Assembly (NCBI GenBank): GCA_934726455.1
Contig: CAKVDS010000043.1
Span: 1-22,196 of the forward strand
Direction of reading: 5' to 3'
Length of the DNA stretch: 22,196 bases
Source of the DNA: an uncultured Bacteroidales bacterium
Lineage (GTDB): Bacteria; Bacteroidota; Bacteroidia; Bacteroidales; UBA932
Within the stretch, counting starts at the first letter, position 1, and every line of letters begins with the position of its first letter. This document shows positions 1-6,851 of the stretch, piece by piece. Both the position numbers and the translations under genes were made by a program. The notes under the pieces were generated by a model. That model saw nothing but the letters and a program-made list of their open reading frames with translations, did not search any database and was not told the DNA's origin.

Positions 1-41
1 ATGGTAGTGCCCCACCAGGTGTGAGAGTAGGCAGCTGCCGC
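1..41 (+). rRNA. rrf: 5S ribosomal RNA, 3' end only
   Basis: The first ~41 bases resemble the 3' third of bacterial 5S rRNA: the TGGTAGTGCCC segment, the GGTGTGAGAGTAGG loop-and-helix segment, and a closing GCAGCTGCC arm. A strong hairpin plus T-rich tail follows at once, as expected at the end of an rRNA operon. The 5' part lies outside the window, so the exact 3' end is approximate. The window therefore starts just downstream of an rrn operon. Confidence 0.8.
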
Positions 42-48
42 TTTTCGG

Positions 49-97
49 AAGTCCCGAGGATGGTCATTCGACCCTCCACGGGACTTCTTCTTTTTAT
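49..97 (+). terminator. Terminator of the rRNA operon
   Basis: The arm AAGTCCCG (49-56) pairs perfectly with CGGGACTT (79-86). An inner stem GGTC (62-65)/GACC (70-73) sits inside the loop, and a T-rich tail runs from 85 to 97. It lies eight bases beyond the 5S end. Confidence 0.8.
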
Positions 98-107
98 ATC
101 GCGTTAC

Positions 108-138
108 AAAAAAAAGACCGGTGTAAGTGCCGGTCTTT
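108..138 (-). terminator. Rho-independent terminator of the GT2 operon
   Basis: A nine-base arm at 113-121 (AAAGACCGG) pairs perfectly with 130-138, with an 8-base loop. Read on the minus strand, the stem is followed by a run of eight U residues (A-run at 108-115 on the plus strand). It lies 12 bases past the stop codon of the glycosyltransferase gene, so it ends that transcript. It may also act on plus-strand read-through from the rRNA operon. Confidence 0.85.
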
Positions 139-149
139 CTTATGGATTT

Positions 150-1100
150 TCAGATTTCTTCTTTTATATTGTATCTGTTCCTGTCCCCTGACGAGCGTGC
201 GATCATCTCTCCTATGAACCCTGCCAAGAAAAGCATGACGCCGAGCACTACTGCGAGCAAGGCGAGGTAGAACAGGGGCTGGTCTGTGACTGCCCTGAAC
301 TTGACTCCTTGGGCTTGGTGAACGAGTTTTGCTGCTATGATCCAGATGGTCATCACGAATCCTACAAAGAACATGAAAAGACCGCTGTAACCAAAGAAGT
401 GCATAGGTTTTTTCCCGAATGTGCTGAGAAACCACAACGACTGAAGATCCAAAAAGCCGTTTATGAATCTTTCCATGCCGAATTTGCTCTTCCCGTATTT
501 GCGCTTTTCGTGGTGTACAGGTTTTTCCCCTATTTTTGTGAACCCTGCATTTTTAGCAAGGTATGGGATATACCTGTGCATCTCCCCGTAGACTTCAATG
601 CTCTTTACGACCTCGTTGCGGTAGGCTTTCAGGCCACAGTTCATGTCGTGCAGCTTGATTCCGGTTATTTTCCTTGCCGTCGCGTTGTAGAGTTTGGACG
701 GCAGATTCTTGGTGAGTGCGTTGTCTTTGCGGTGCTGTTTCCATCCGGAGACAAGGTCATAGCCGTCTTCGCATACCATCCTGTACATTTCCGGGATTTC
801 GTCCGGAGAGTCCTGCAAATCCGCATCCATGGTGAAGACCACGTCCCCTTGGGCTTTTTCGAAGCCGCAGTATAGGGCTGCGGATTTCCCGTAATTGCGC
901 CTGAAACGGATGCCATGGACGGCATTGCTGCTTTCTGCGAGCTTTTTTATGGTGTCCCAGCTTCCGTCCGTACTGCCGTCATCCACGATTATGACTTCAT
1001 AACTGAAGCCATGTCCTTTCATGACTCTATCTATCCATGCCGTGAGTTCCGGGAGGCTCTCCCTCTCATTGAATGACGGTATTATCACTGAAATGTCCAT
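150..1100 (-). CDS. GT2 glycosyltransferase, dolichol-phosphate mannose synthase/GtrB type
   Basis: This 316-aa protein starts with a GT-A fold nucleotide-sugar domain (about 1-200), with the DDGSTDG motif at 40-46 and the metal-binding DADLQD motif at 92-97. Two strong membrane segments follow (about 235-260 and 275-300) and a short basic tail. This is the DPM1/GtrB-like plan, in which the enzyme moves a sugar from a nucleotide donor to a polyisoprenyl phosphate on the inner face of the cytoplasmic membrane; the donor and lipid cannot be read from sequence. It lies four bases downstream of the DUF4199 gene and almost certainly shares its transcript; to my knowledge this pairing recurs in Bacteroidales. 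Its transcript ends at the terminator just past the stop codon. Family call firm, substrate unknown. Confidence 0.9.
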   Translation of the reverse strand: MDISVIIPSFNERESLPELTAWIDRVMKGHGFSYEVIIVDDGSTDGSWDTIKKLAESSNAVHGIRFRRNYGKSAALYCGFEKAQGDVVFTMDADLQDSPDEIPEMYRMVCEDGYDLVSGWKQHRKDNALTKNLPSKLYNATARKITGIKLHDMNCGLKAYRNEVVKSIEVYGEMHRYIPYLAKNAGFTKIGEKPVHHEKRKYGKSKFGMERFINGFLDLQSLWFLSTFGKKPMHFFGYSGLFMFFVGFVMTIWIIAAKLVHQAQGVKFRAVTDQPLFYLALLAVVLGVMLFLAGFIGEMIARSSGDRNRYNIKEEI

Positions 1101-1104
1101 GTGC

Positions 1105-1638
1105 TCAGAACGGGTTCTTGGAAGGGATGTTCCTTGAATAAATGGCTGAAAGTATCACGCCGAAAAGCCAGCAGTAGATCAAGTTGCCGAAGAATGTGTA
1201 TGTCGGCATCATGGGCAGGATGTTCTCCATTGCCTGCATGTAGGCGCTGCTGTTCATCATCGGGTTGCTTTTGAGGATTTCAAACGCCTCATCGTAAATG
1301 CCGGGATTTATCAGCGTCGTGTATGCCAGATAGCAGCCTGAGTATACAAGCGCTGACAGAAATGCCGTCAGACGTCCGAATCGGAACGTGTCTGAATTGT
1401 CTGCATCGGGATTCGCCCCGGACCACCGCAGCATGAAAAACCTCATCATGTAGAGGCAGGCTGCGAATTTTATCATCCACAATACTGTGCCGATGATGCT
1501 GGCGATGACAGCCGCACCCTTGCCTTCTCCTGAAATCAGGCTTGACAGGTACGTCAGCATAAGGTAGGCAGTGCTGATGCCGCCGAGCGCCAGACCTGCC
1601 TTGGCGGCGCTGTCCCAGATTGATTTCCTTTCTACCAT
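1105..1638 (-). CDS. DUF4199 family integral membrane protein
   Basis: The 177-aa product has about four hydrophobic segments: roughly residues 12-35, 40-70 (ending in the MRFFMLRW segment), 90-112 and 148-168. The length, the topology and the position directly before a GT2 glycosyltransferase match the DUF4199 family of Bacteroidota, which has no established function. A role in membrane or envelope glycolipid metabolism is only suggested by the neighbour. The ATG at 1638 is the first in the frame. A TAnnTTTG promoter element on the minus strand ends only eight bases upstream of it, so the leader must be extremely short if that promoter is used. Confidence 0.8.
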   Translation of the reverse strand: MVERKSIWDSAAKAGLALGGISTAYLMLTYLSSLISGEGKGAAVIASIIGTVLWMIKFAACLYMMRFFMLRWSGANPDADNSDTFRFGRLTAFLSALVYSGCYLAYTTLINPGIYDEAFEILKSNPMMNSSAYMQAMENILPMMPTYTFFGNLIYCWLFGVILSAIYSRNIPSKNPF

Positions 1639-1646
1639 AGTGTCGA

Positions 1647-1654
1647 CAAATATA
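1647..1654 (-). promoter_or_regulatory. Bacteroidota -7 element for the DUF4199-GT2 operon
   Basis: The minus strand reads TATATTTG, a perfect match to the phylum -7 consensus TAnnTTTG. It ends eight bases before the start codon at 1638. No convincing -33 TTTG was found at the usual spacing. Confidence 0.55.
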
Positions 1655-1664
1655 ATACTATTTG

Positions 1665-1679
1665 TCCTCAGAATGAGGA
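1665..1679. repeat. Perfect inverted repeat between divergent genes
   Basis: TCCTCA-GAA-TGAGGA is a perfect 6-base inverted repeat with a 3-base spacer. It sits between the oppositely oriented promoter elements of the DUF4199 operon and thrS. It could be an operator; chance occurrence cannot be excluded. Confidence 0.4.
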
Positions 1680-1698
1680 TATAATGAAAAATAATTCC

Positions 1699-1706
1699 TA
1701 ATTTTG
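1699..1706 (+). promoter_or_regulatory. Bacteroidota -7 element for the thrS operon
   Basis: TAATTTTG matches TAnnTTTG exactly and lies 24 bases before the thrS ATG at 1731. It overlaps an in-frame TTG at 1704, which argues against that codon being the start. No clear -33 box was found. Confidence 0.6.
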
Positions 1707-1730
1707 CGAGTTAAACAAACAGAAAACAGT

Positions 1731-3521
1731 ATGTTGACGATTGCTTTTACTGACGGTACCATCCGTCCTTGGGACGATCCGGAGACCAAAAAGATATTCT
1801 GGCATTCTTCCGCACACCTTATGGCGGAGGCTCTTGAGTCGTTATATCCCGGCGTCAAGTTCGGAGTGGGGCCGGCTGTCGAGAACGGCTTCTATTATGA
1901 TGTCGATCTCGGAGACCGGCAGATATCTGAGTCCGACCTCAAGGAGATTGAGAAGAAGATGATCGAACTTGCCCGCACCAAGGAGACATTTGAGCGCAAG
2001 GAAGTCTCAAAGGCTGACGCTATGAAGTACTTCGAGGATAAGGGTGACAAGTACAAGTGCGAACTCATCAAGGATCTCGAGGACGGCAAGATAACATTCT
2101 ATACAAACGGCGCTTTCACTGACCTCTGCCGTGGCCCGCATATAAAGCATGTCGATGACATCAAGGCGGTCAAGCTCACGTCCATAGCCGGAGCGTATTG
2201 GAAGGGCGATCAGAACAGGGAACAGCTTACACGTATATACGGTATCACTTTCCCTAAAAAGAGCATGCTGGACGAGTATCTTGCAATGCTCGAAGAGGCC
2301 AAGAAACGCGATCACCGCAAACTCGGCAAGGAAATGGAATTGTTCACTTTCTCCAGCCGCGTAGGACTCGGCTTGCCTCTGTGGCTTCCGAGGGGTGCCG
2401 TGATGCGTAATACTCTCGAAAATTTCCTCCGCCGCAAGCAGAGTGAACTAGGATATCTTCCGGTGGTGACACCGCATATCGGAAGCAAGGAACTCTATGT
2501 GACATCTGGCCACTATGCCAAATACGGCAAGGACTCATTCCAGCCTATACACACTCCGCAGGAGGGCGAGGAATATATGCTCAAACCGATGAACTGCCCT
2601 CACCATTGTGAGATTTATCGCAGTTCACCGCGCTCTTACCGTGATCTTCCGCTCCGTTTCGCGGAGTTCGGTACAGTTTACCGCTATGAGCAGAGCGGTG
2701 AGCTCCACGGGTTGACGAGGGTGCGCGGGTTTACTCAGGATGATGCGCATCTGTTCTGCCGTCCGGATCAGCTTCAAGATGAGTTCGAGAAGGTTATTGA
2801 TTTGATTCTCTATGTCTTCAAGACTCTCAACATGACCGAGTATATGGCACAGATATCTCTTCGTGACCCTAATGACAAGGAGAAATATATCGGAAGCGAT
2901 GAAAATTGGGGAAAGGCTGAGCAGGCGATCATCGATGCCGCCGCGAAGAAAGGACTCAAAACTGTCGTGGAACTCGGTGAGGCCGCTTTCTATGGACCGA
3001 AACTTGACTTCATGGTCAAAGATGCCATCGGCCGCCAGTGGCAGTTGGGTACAATCCAGGTCGATTATAACCTGCCGGAGCGTTTCCAGCTCGAATATAC
3101 AGATGCTGACGGTTCAAAGCAGCGTCCTGTCATGATTCATCGTGCTCCGTTCGGATCTATTGAGAGGTTTACCGCCGTGGTGCTGGAGCATACTGCCGGA
3201 CATCTCCCGGTGTGGTTGTCCCCGGAGCAGGTTAAAGTCCTGCCTGTCAGTGAAAAGTATGCTGATTATGCGGAAAAAGTTTGCGAATCTCTAAAAAATT
3301 CCGAAATTCGCGCTTCCGTTGACTCGCGTAACGAGACGCTCGGCAAGAGAATCCGCGAGATATCTCTGCTGCGCGTTCCGATTCTCGCGATAGTCGGAGA
3401 GAAAGAAGTTGCCGACGGTACTGTCTCGGTTCGCAGAGAAGGTGCGGATCAGGGCAGCATGTCCGTTGACCAGTTTATACAGTATATAAAGTCAGCAGTG
3501 GCTGACGAACTAAAAAATTAG
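1731..3521 (+). CDS. thrS: Threonyl-tRNA synthetase lacking the N-terminal TGS domain
   Basis: This enzyme charges tRNA-Thr with threonine in the cytoplasm. From the ATG at 1731 it has 596 residues, about 50 fewer than the usual bacterial ~640-650. The editing domain is intact: HSSAH (H25, H29) and CRGPH (C133, H137) are its HxxxH and CxxxH signatures. The class II core has motif 2 around 309-340, the zinc ligands C289, H340 and H470, and motif 3 (GSIERF) at 475-480. The anticodon-binding domain covers about 500-596. The first ten residues look like the start of a TGS domain, but the sequence then jumps to the WDDPETKK linker that normally follows TGS. It is first in an operon with infC; its TAG stop abuts the infC Shine-Dalgarno. 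An in-frame TTG at 1704 was rejected because it overlaps the promoter. Confidence 0.95.
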   Translation: MLTIAFTDGTIRPWDDPETKKIFWHSSAHLMAEALESLYPGVKFGVGPAVENGFYYDVDLGDRQISESDLKEIEKKMIELARTKETFERKEVSKADAMKYFEDKGDKYKCELIKDLEDGKITFYTNGAFTDLCRGPHIKHVDDIKAVKLTSIAGAYWKGDQNREQLTRIYGITFPKKSMLDEYLAMLEEAKKRDHRKLGKEMELFTFSSRVGLGLPLWLPRGAVMRNTLENFLRRKQSELGYLPVVTPHIGSKELYVTSGHYAKYGKDSFQPIHTPQEGEEYMLKPMNCPHHCEIYRSSPRSYRDLPLRFAEFGTVYRYEQSGELHGLTRVRGFTQDDAHLFCRPDQLQDEFEKVIDLILYVFKTLNMTEYMAQISLRDPNDKEKYIGSDENWGKAEQAIIDAAAKKGLKTVVELGEAAFYGPKLDFMVKDAIGRQWQLGTIQVDYNLPERFQLEYTDADGSKQRPVMIHRAPFGSIERFTAVVLEHTAGHLPVWLSPEQVKVLPVSEKYADYAEKVCESLKNSEIRASVDSRNETLGKRIREISLLRVPILAIVGEKEVADGTVSVRREGADQGSMSVDQFIQYIKSAVADELKN

Positions 3522-3526
3522 GAGGG
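3521..3526 (+). promoter_or_regulatory. Strong Shine-Dalgarno of infC
   Basis: GGAGGG lies seven bases upstream of the ATC at 3534, ideal spacing for a ribosome binding site. Its first base is the last base of the thrS stop codon. Such a strong site is uncommon in Bacteroidota and supports ATC as the true start of infC. Confidence 0.75.
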
Positions 3527-3533
3527 AAAAGCT

Positions 3534-4130
3534 ATCGCATTACCTTACAAACCGAAGCCTTCGGGCTTCAAGCCCGGCGGACGCCGTCCGGATCCTCGTC
3601 AGGCGCAGAAGCGCGACGAGAACGAACTGAACATAAACGAGCAGATAACTGCGCATCAGGTGCGTCTCGTAGGCGACAATATTCCTGAGCCAGGGGTCTA
3701 TCCGATCGCAAAGGCGCTTCAGCTTGCTGATGAGCTCGAACTCGACCTTGTGGAGATAAGCGCACAGGCCGATCCTCCGGTATGTAAGATTCTCGATTAT
3801 CAGAAGTACCTCTATCAGCGCAAAAAGAAAGCGAAGGAGATGAAATCCAACGCTGCCAAGGTCGTGATCAAGGAGATCCGCTTCGGGCCCAACACTGACG
3901 AGCATGACTTTCAGTTCAAGCTCAAGCACGCCCGGGGATTCCTTGAGGAGGGATCAAAGGTCAAGGCATCCATTTTCTTTCGTGGGCGCTCGATAATGTT
4001 CAAGGATCAGGGGGAGAAGCAGCTTCTCCGCTTTGCGGTGGAACTTGAGGATCTCGGCCATGCCGAGAATATGCCTGTCCTTGAGGGAAAGCGCATGTCA
4101 ATGATGATTGCCCCTAACAAAAAGAAATAG
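3534..4130 (+). CDS. infC: Translation initiation factor IF-3, ATC start codon
   Basis: IF-3 binds the 30S subunit, prevents premature 50S joining and discriminates against non-standard start codons and initiator mismatches. Reading from ATC at 3534 gives 198 residues: a basic N-terminal extension (about 1-35), the N domain from NINEQITAHQVRLVG onward with the conserved PPVCKILDY segment, and the C domain with the IRFGPNTDEHDF and FFRGR segments. No ATG, GTG or TTG lies in frame between the thrS stop codon and the domain start that would preserve the N domain; the first GTG (3660) would remove conserved residues. Rare starts such as AUU, AUC or AUA are the classic basis of IF-3 autoregulation in other bacteria. 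The gene begins 12 bases after thrS, and rpmI and rplT follow in the standard order. Confidence 0.93.
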   Translation: MALPYKPKPSGFKPGGRRPDPRQAQKRDENELNINEQITAHQVRLVGDNIPEPGVYPIAKALQLADELELDLVEISAQADPPVCKILDYQKYLYQRKKKAKEMKSNAAKVVIKEIRFGPNTDEHDFQFKLKHARGFLEEGSKVKASIFFRGRSIMFKDQGEKQLLRFAVELEDLGHAENMPVLEGKRMSMMIAPNKKK

Positions 4131-4167
4131 GGCTTCATATATTATTAACAATTAATTATTTAAAACA

Positions 4168-4362
4168 ATGGCAAAGCTTAAAACCAATTCCGGTGCCAAA
4201 AAGCGTTTCGCGCTTACCGGATCGGGAAAAATCAAGAGGAAGCATGCTTACCACAGCCACATCCTCACCAAGAAGACCAAGAAGCGCAAGAGAAATCTTG
4301 ACCACTTCGCTCTCATCGAGAAGGTCGATGTACAGAGAGTAAAGGAAATGTTGGTTCTCTAA
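4168..4362 (+). CDS. rpmI: 50S ribosomal protein L35 (bL35)
   Basis: This 64-aa, strongly basic protein opens with MAKLKTNSGAKKRFALTGSG, has the KIKRKHAYHSHILTKKTKKRKR core and matches bL35 in full length. It is a structural protein of the large subunit. It follows infC by 37 A/T-rich bases and precedes rplT by 12, the conserved infC-rpmI-rplT order. No leader structure of the L20-operator type was recognised in the short gap before it. The ATG at 4168 is the only sensible start. Confidence 0.97.
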   Translation: MAKLKTNSGAKKRFALTGSGKIKRKHAYHSHILTKKTKKRKRNLDHFALIEKVDVQRVKEMLVL

Positions 4363-4374
4363 AAGTATTAAATT

Positions 4375-4719
4375 ATGCCAAGATCAGTCAATTCAGTAGC
4401 CTCAAGGGCTCGCCGCAAGAAGATTCTTAAGAGAACCCGCGGTAATTTCCTGTCAAGAAAGAATGTCTGGACAGTAGCCAAGAACACTTACGAGAAAGGA
4501 CTCACTTATGCCTACCGTGACCGCAAGGCGAAGAAGCGCAACTTCCGCGCTCTCTGGATTCAGCGTATCAACGCTGCCGCCCGTCAGTACGGAATGTCAT
4601 ACTCACAGTTCATGGGCAGGCTCAATGCGCAGAACATCGGTCTCAACCGTAAGGTGCTTGCTGACCTCGCGATGAACAATCCGCAGGCTTTCGAGGCCAT
4701 AATCAACTCTGTAAAATAG
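4375..4719 (+). CDS. rplT: 50S ribosomal protein L20 (bL20)
   Basis: The 114-aa product starts MPRSVNSVASRARRKKILKR and contains the RGNFLSRKN and WIQRINAAAR segments typical of bL20. This is an early-binding 23S rRNA assembly protein with a long basic N-terminal helix (about 1-60) and a globular C-terminal domain. In Firmicutes and Enterobacteria L20 represses its own operon; nothing in this sequence shows whether that happens here. The stop is TAG, and the lepB start lies six bases further on, so the two are very probably cotranscribed. Confidence 0.97.
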   Translation: MPRSVNSVASRARRKKILKRTRGNFLSRKNVWTVAKNTYEKGLTYAYRDRKAKKRNFRALWIQRINAAARQYGMSYSQFMGRLNAQNIGLNRKVLADLAMNNPQAFEAIINSVK

Positions 4720-4725
4720 TCTGAA

Positions 4726-6033
4726 GTGAGTCTGAAGGAGTTCGCGCACAACAGATGGACAAAGTTCACATTCTGGGCTTTGCTCTATGTGCTGTGGGTG
4801 ATCTGGCTCGGGAATTTCTGGTGGCTCTTCGGTCTGGCGGTGATATTCGACATCTTCATCAGCCGTAAGGTCAGGTGGAATTTCTGGAAGAAACGTTACA
4901 AGGAGGGGGAGAAGCACAGTTCTTGGAATGACTGGCTGGATGCCGTCATCTTTGCTGTGATTGTCGTCACTTTCATCAACATTTTTTTCTTCCAGGCCTT
5001 CAAGATTCCTTCCTCTTCTATGGAGAGGACTCTCTATACGGGAGATCACCTCTTCGTAAGCAAGCTTACTTATGGTCCGCGTCTGCCGCAGACGCCGCTT
5101 ACCATTCCTTTCACTCACAACACCGTTTTCGGTAAAGAGTCCTATTCGACCCTTATCCAGAACAAGTATCGCCGTCTGAGGGGATTCAGGCAGGTTGAGC
5201 GTGGAGACAGAGTTGTGTTCGGCTTCCCGAACGGAGACACTGTCCTGCGCCGTGCTCCTGCTGAAGATTACCACGCACTTGTGCGTGTCCTCGGGCAGAA
5301 GACAGTAGATGGGCTTGGCGAGAAGGTGGCACGTCCGATGGACAAGAAAGACCACTATGTCAAGCGTTGCGTCGGGATTCCGGGAGATGTGCTTGAGATC
5401 AAGGACGGAAGGGTATGGATCAACGGAGAGAAGGAGCCTGATTATCCGGGGCTCCAGCTGTCCTGGCGGGTCTATACAGACGGGCAGAGAATCAATGCGA
5501 AGACGATAGAGAAACTTGGGCTGAATGCCTCGGAAGTTTACTTTGACCCTTCCATGCCCGGTTATCCGGCGATGATTCTCACCTCGGAGATGCTTGAGAA
5601 AGTCCGGACGCTGCCGAATGTTGTCCGTATTGAGGATAATTTCGAGCGGGATCCGAAGGCTGTGAGCCAGGAGATCTTCCCATTCTCGGAGCAGAGCGGT
5701 TGGACTCGGGATTATTTCGGCCCGATCCGCATACCTAAGAAGGGTGAAAGCATCGAACTGACGGAGGAGAACCTCCCGCTTTACGAGCGCATCATCTCCG
5801 CCTATGAGGGCGGAAGTGTGCAGGAGGCGCTTGAGGAAGGCCGATATACTTTCAGACAAGACTATTATTTTATGATGGGAGACAACAGGCACAACTCTCT
5901 CGACTCCCGGTACTGGGGCTTCGTGCCCGAGGATCATATAGTCGGACGGCCGGTGCTGATATGGCTCTCTTCAGATGCGGGGAAAACTTTCCCCAAGAAC
6001 ATAAGGTGGAGCAGGTTCCTGAAATTTGTTTAG
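4726..6033 (+). CDS. lepB: Signal peptidase I
   Basis: This membrane-bound serine protease removes signal peptides from secreted proteins on the outer face of the cytoplasmic membrane. Hydrophobic segments at about 14-46 and 71-90 anchor it. The catalytic serine is S98 in PSSSM (95-99), and the general-base lysine is K213 in YVKRCVGIPGD. The conserved C-terminal box GDNRHNSLDSR is at 385-395. At 435 aa it is longer than the E. coli enzyme because of insertions between the catalytic boxes, as is normal for Bacteroidota. The start is GTG at 4726, six bases after rplT; no in-frame ATG exists early enough to keep the first membrane segment, and there is no good Shine-Dalgarno. It closes the thrS operon. 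Confidence 0.93.
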   Translation: MSLKEFAHNRWTKFTFWALLYVLWVIWLGNFWWLFGLAVIFDIFISRKVRWNFWKKRYKEGEKHSSWNDWLDAVIFAVIVVTFINIFFFQAFKIPSSSMERTLYTGDHLFVSKLTYGPRLPQTPLTIPFTHNTVFGKESYSTLIQNKYRRLRGFRQVERGDRVVFGFPNGDTVLRRAPAEDYHALVRVLGQKTVDGLGEKVARPMDKKDHYVKRCVGIPGDVLEIKDGRVWINGEKEPDYPGLQLSWRVYTDGQRINAKTIEKLGLNASEVYFDPSMPGYPAMILTSEMLEKVRTLPNVVRIEDNFERDPKAVSQEIFPFSEQSGWTRDYFGPIRIPKKGESIELTEENLPLYERIISAYEGGSVQEALEEGRYTFRQDYYFMMGDNRHNSLDSRYWGFVPEDHIVGRPVLIWLSSDAGKTFPKNIRWSRFLKFV

Positions 6034-6064
6034 GTTTCAGTTTGGAAATCAGAAAATTATCAGC

Positions 6065-6072
6065 GATATTTG
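6065..6072 (+). promoter_or_regulatory. Probable -7 element for rpmB-rpmG-DUF4295
   Basis: GATATTTG, followed by C, differs from TAnnTTTG only at the first base. It lies 32 bases after the lepB stop codon and 40 bases before the rpmB ATG. Confidence 0.45.
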
Positions 6073-6112
6073 CACGCCTCATATCAAGACAAGAAAGAAA
6101 AAAGAAATAACT

Positions 6113-6355
6113 ATGGCAAAAGTTTGTCAAATAACCGGAAGGAAGAGAATGAAAGGCAACAATGTTGCCCATTCCAAGCTGCGCACAAAGCGCGACTTCT
6201 CTCTCAACCTCAAGAACAAGCGTTTCTGGAGCGAGGAAGAGCAGAGGTTCGTCACCCTTAAAGTTTCGTGCAAGGGTATGAGGATTATCGAGAAGAACGG
6301 CCTTGAGGCGACGCTTCGCGATGCTCAGAAGAAAGGATTGATCAACCTTGTTTAA
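6113..6355 (+). CDS. rpmB: 50S ribosomal protein L28 (bL28)
   Basis: This 80-aa basic protein begins MAKVCQITGRKRMKGNNVAH, the bL28 signature, and continues with RTKRDFSLNLKNKRFW and a C-terminal KGLINLV. It is part of the large ribosomal subunit. The frame is open upstream to 6026, but the ATG at 6113 gives the conserved N-terminus, and the upstream residues overlap a probable promoter. The order rpmB-rpmG-DUF4295 is standard in Bacteroidota. Confidence 0.97.
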   Translation: MAKVCQITGRKRMKGNNVAHSKLRTKRDFSLNLKNKRFWSEEEQRFVTLKVSCKGMRIIEKNGLEATLRDAQKKGLINLV

Positions 6356-6366
6356 TTTTCAGAGAT

Positions 6367-6555
6367 ATGGCAAAGAAATCAAAAGGAAACAGGGTGCAGG
6401 TCATCCTCGAGTGCACTGAGCAGAAAGCTTCCGGTGTACCTGGTATGTCTCGTTACATTACCACCAAAAACAAGAAAAACACTCCGGATCGTCTTGAGCG
6501 CAAGAAGTACAATCCTTACCTCAAGAAGGTGACCGTTCATCGTGAAATTAAATAA
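6367..6555 (+). CDS. rpmG: 50S ribosomal protein L33 (bL33), cysteine-poor form
   Basis: This 62-aa protein (MAKKSKGNRVQVILECTEQK...) matches bL33 over its whole length, including the SRYITTKNKKNTPDRLERKKYNP block. Only one cysteine is present (C16), so the two CxxC pairs that bind zinc in some L33 paralogues are missing; this is the zinc-independent form, which matters in zinc limitation. It lies 11 bases after rpmB and 17 before the DUF4295 gene, and all three end at the terminator at 6755. Confidence 0.96.
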   Translation: MAKKSKGNRVQVILECTEQKASGVPGMSRYITTKNKKNTPDRLERKKYNPYLKKVTVHREIK

Positions 6556-6572
6556 TCAGAGGAGTTTGAATT

Positions 6573-6731
6573 ATGGCAAAGAAAGCAGTCGCAACGTTCG
6601 CGGCCAAGGCCGGAGCTAAGAGTATGGTAAAGTGCATCCGTATGGAGAAGTCTCCAAAGACCGGAGCTTACGTTTTCTCTGAGCAGCTCGTTGAAGCTGA
6701 CAAGGCTAAGGACTTTTTCGCAAAGAAGTAA
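6573..6731 (+). CDS. DUF4295 small basic protein, likely ribosomal
   Basis: A 52-aa frame runs from ATG 6573 to TAA 6729-6731: it begins MAKKAVATFAAKAG and ends EADKAKDFFAKK. It is rich in lysine and alanine. A GGAG eight bases before the ATG gives a fair ribosome binding site. The size, sequence and place straight after rpmB-rpmG match DUF4295, a family confined to Bacteroidota. I recall that a Bacteroidota-specific large-subunit protein named bL38 was found in a Flavobacterium ribosome structure, and this gene is a plausible counterpart, but I cannot confirm that equivalence here. A strong terminator follows 23 bases past the stop codon. Confidence 0.85.
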   Translation: MAKKAVATFAAKAGAKSMVKCIRMEKSPKTGAYVFSEQLVEADKAKDFFAKK

Positions 6732-6754
6732 GCTTCGTTTTGCAAGGATATTTG

Positions 6755-6789
6755 AGGCCGGTTCGGACAAAAGTCCGGATCGGCCTTTT
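6755..6789 (+). terminator. Terminator of the rpmB operon
   Basis: A 14-base arm at 6755-6768 pairs with 6773-6786 (two G-U pairs) around an AAAA loop. The U-tract TTTT is at 6786-6789. It cleanly separates the ribosomal protein operon from ftsY. Confidence 0.88.
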
Positions 6790-6837
6790 GTATGGGTGCG
6801 GCAAATGCCGGGGCAGACACATATCAAGGAAAATTGT

Positions 6838-6845
6838 TATCTTTG
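6838..6845 (+). promoter_or_regulatory. Bacteroidota -7 element for ftsY
   Basis: TATCTTTG matches TAnnTTTG exactly, and only six bases separate it from the ATG at 6852. Transcription would start within a few bases of the start codon. The same octamer at the same distance precedes the lipoprotein gene at 16907. Confidence 0.65.
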
Positions 6846-6851
6846 TGAGTT

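Noticed and set aside
309..875. 188-codon plus-strand frame opposite the GT2 glycosyltransferase
   Set aside because: It is a shadow of a conserved gene; it also faces the gene's terminator region without a promoter of its own.
1704..1730. Upstream TTG start for thrS
   Set aside because: The codon overlaps the TAATTTTG promoter element, adds nine non-conserved residues and does not restore the TGS domain.
4131..4167. AT-rich gap between infC and rpmI as a riboswitch or L20 operator
   Set aside because: It is only 37 bases long and has no stable hairpin; it is too short for a known leader structure.
4603..5937. 444-codon open frame on the minus strand opposite lepB
   Set aside because: It lies antisense to the full, motif-verified signal peptidase gene, shows no recognisable domain, and has no promoter; it is a by-product of codon bias.
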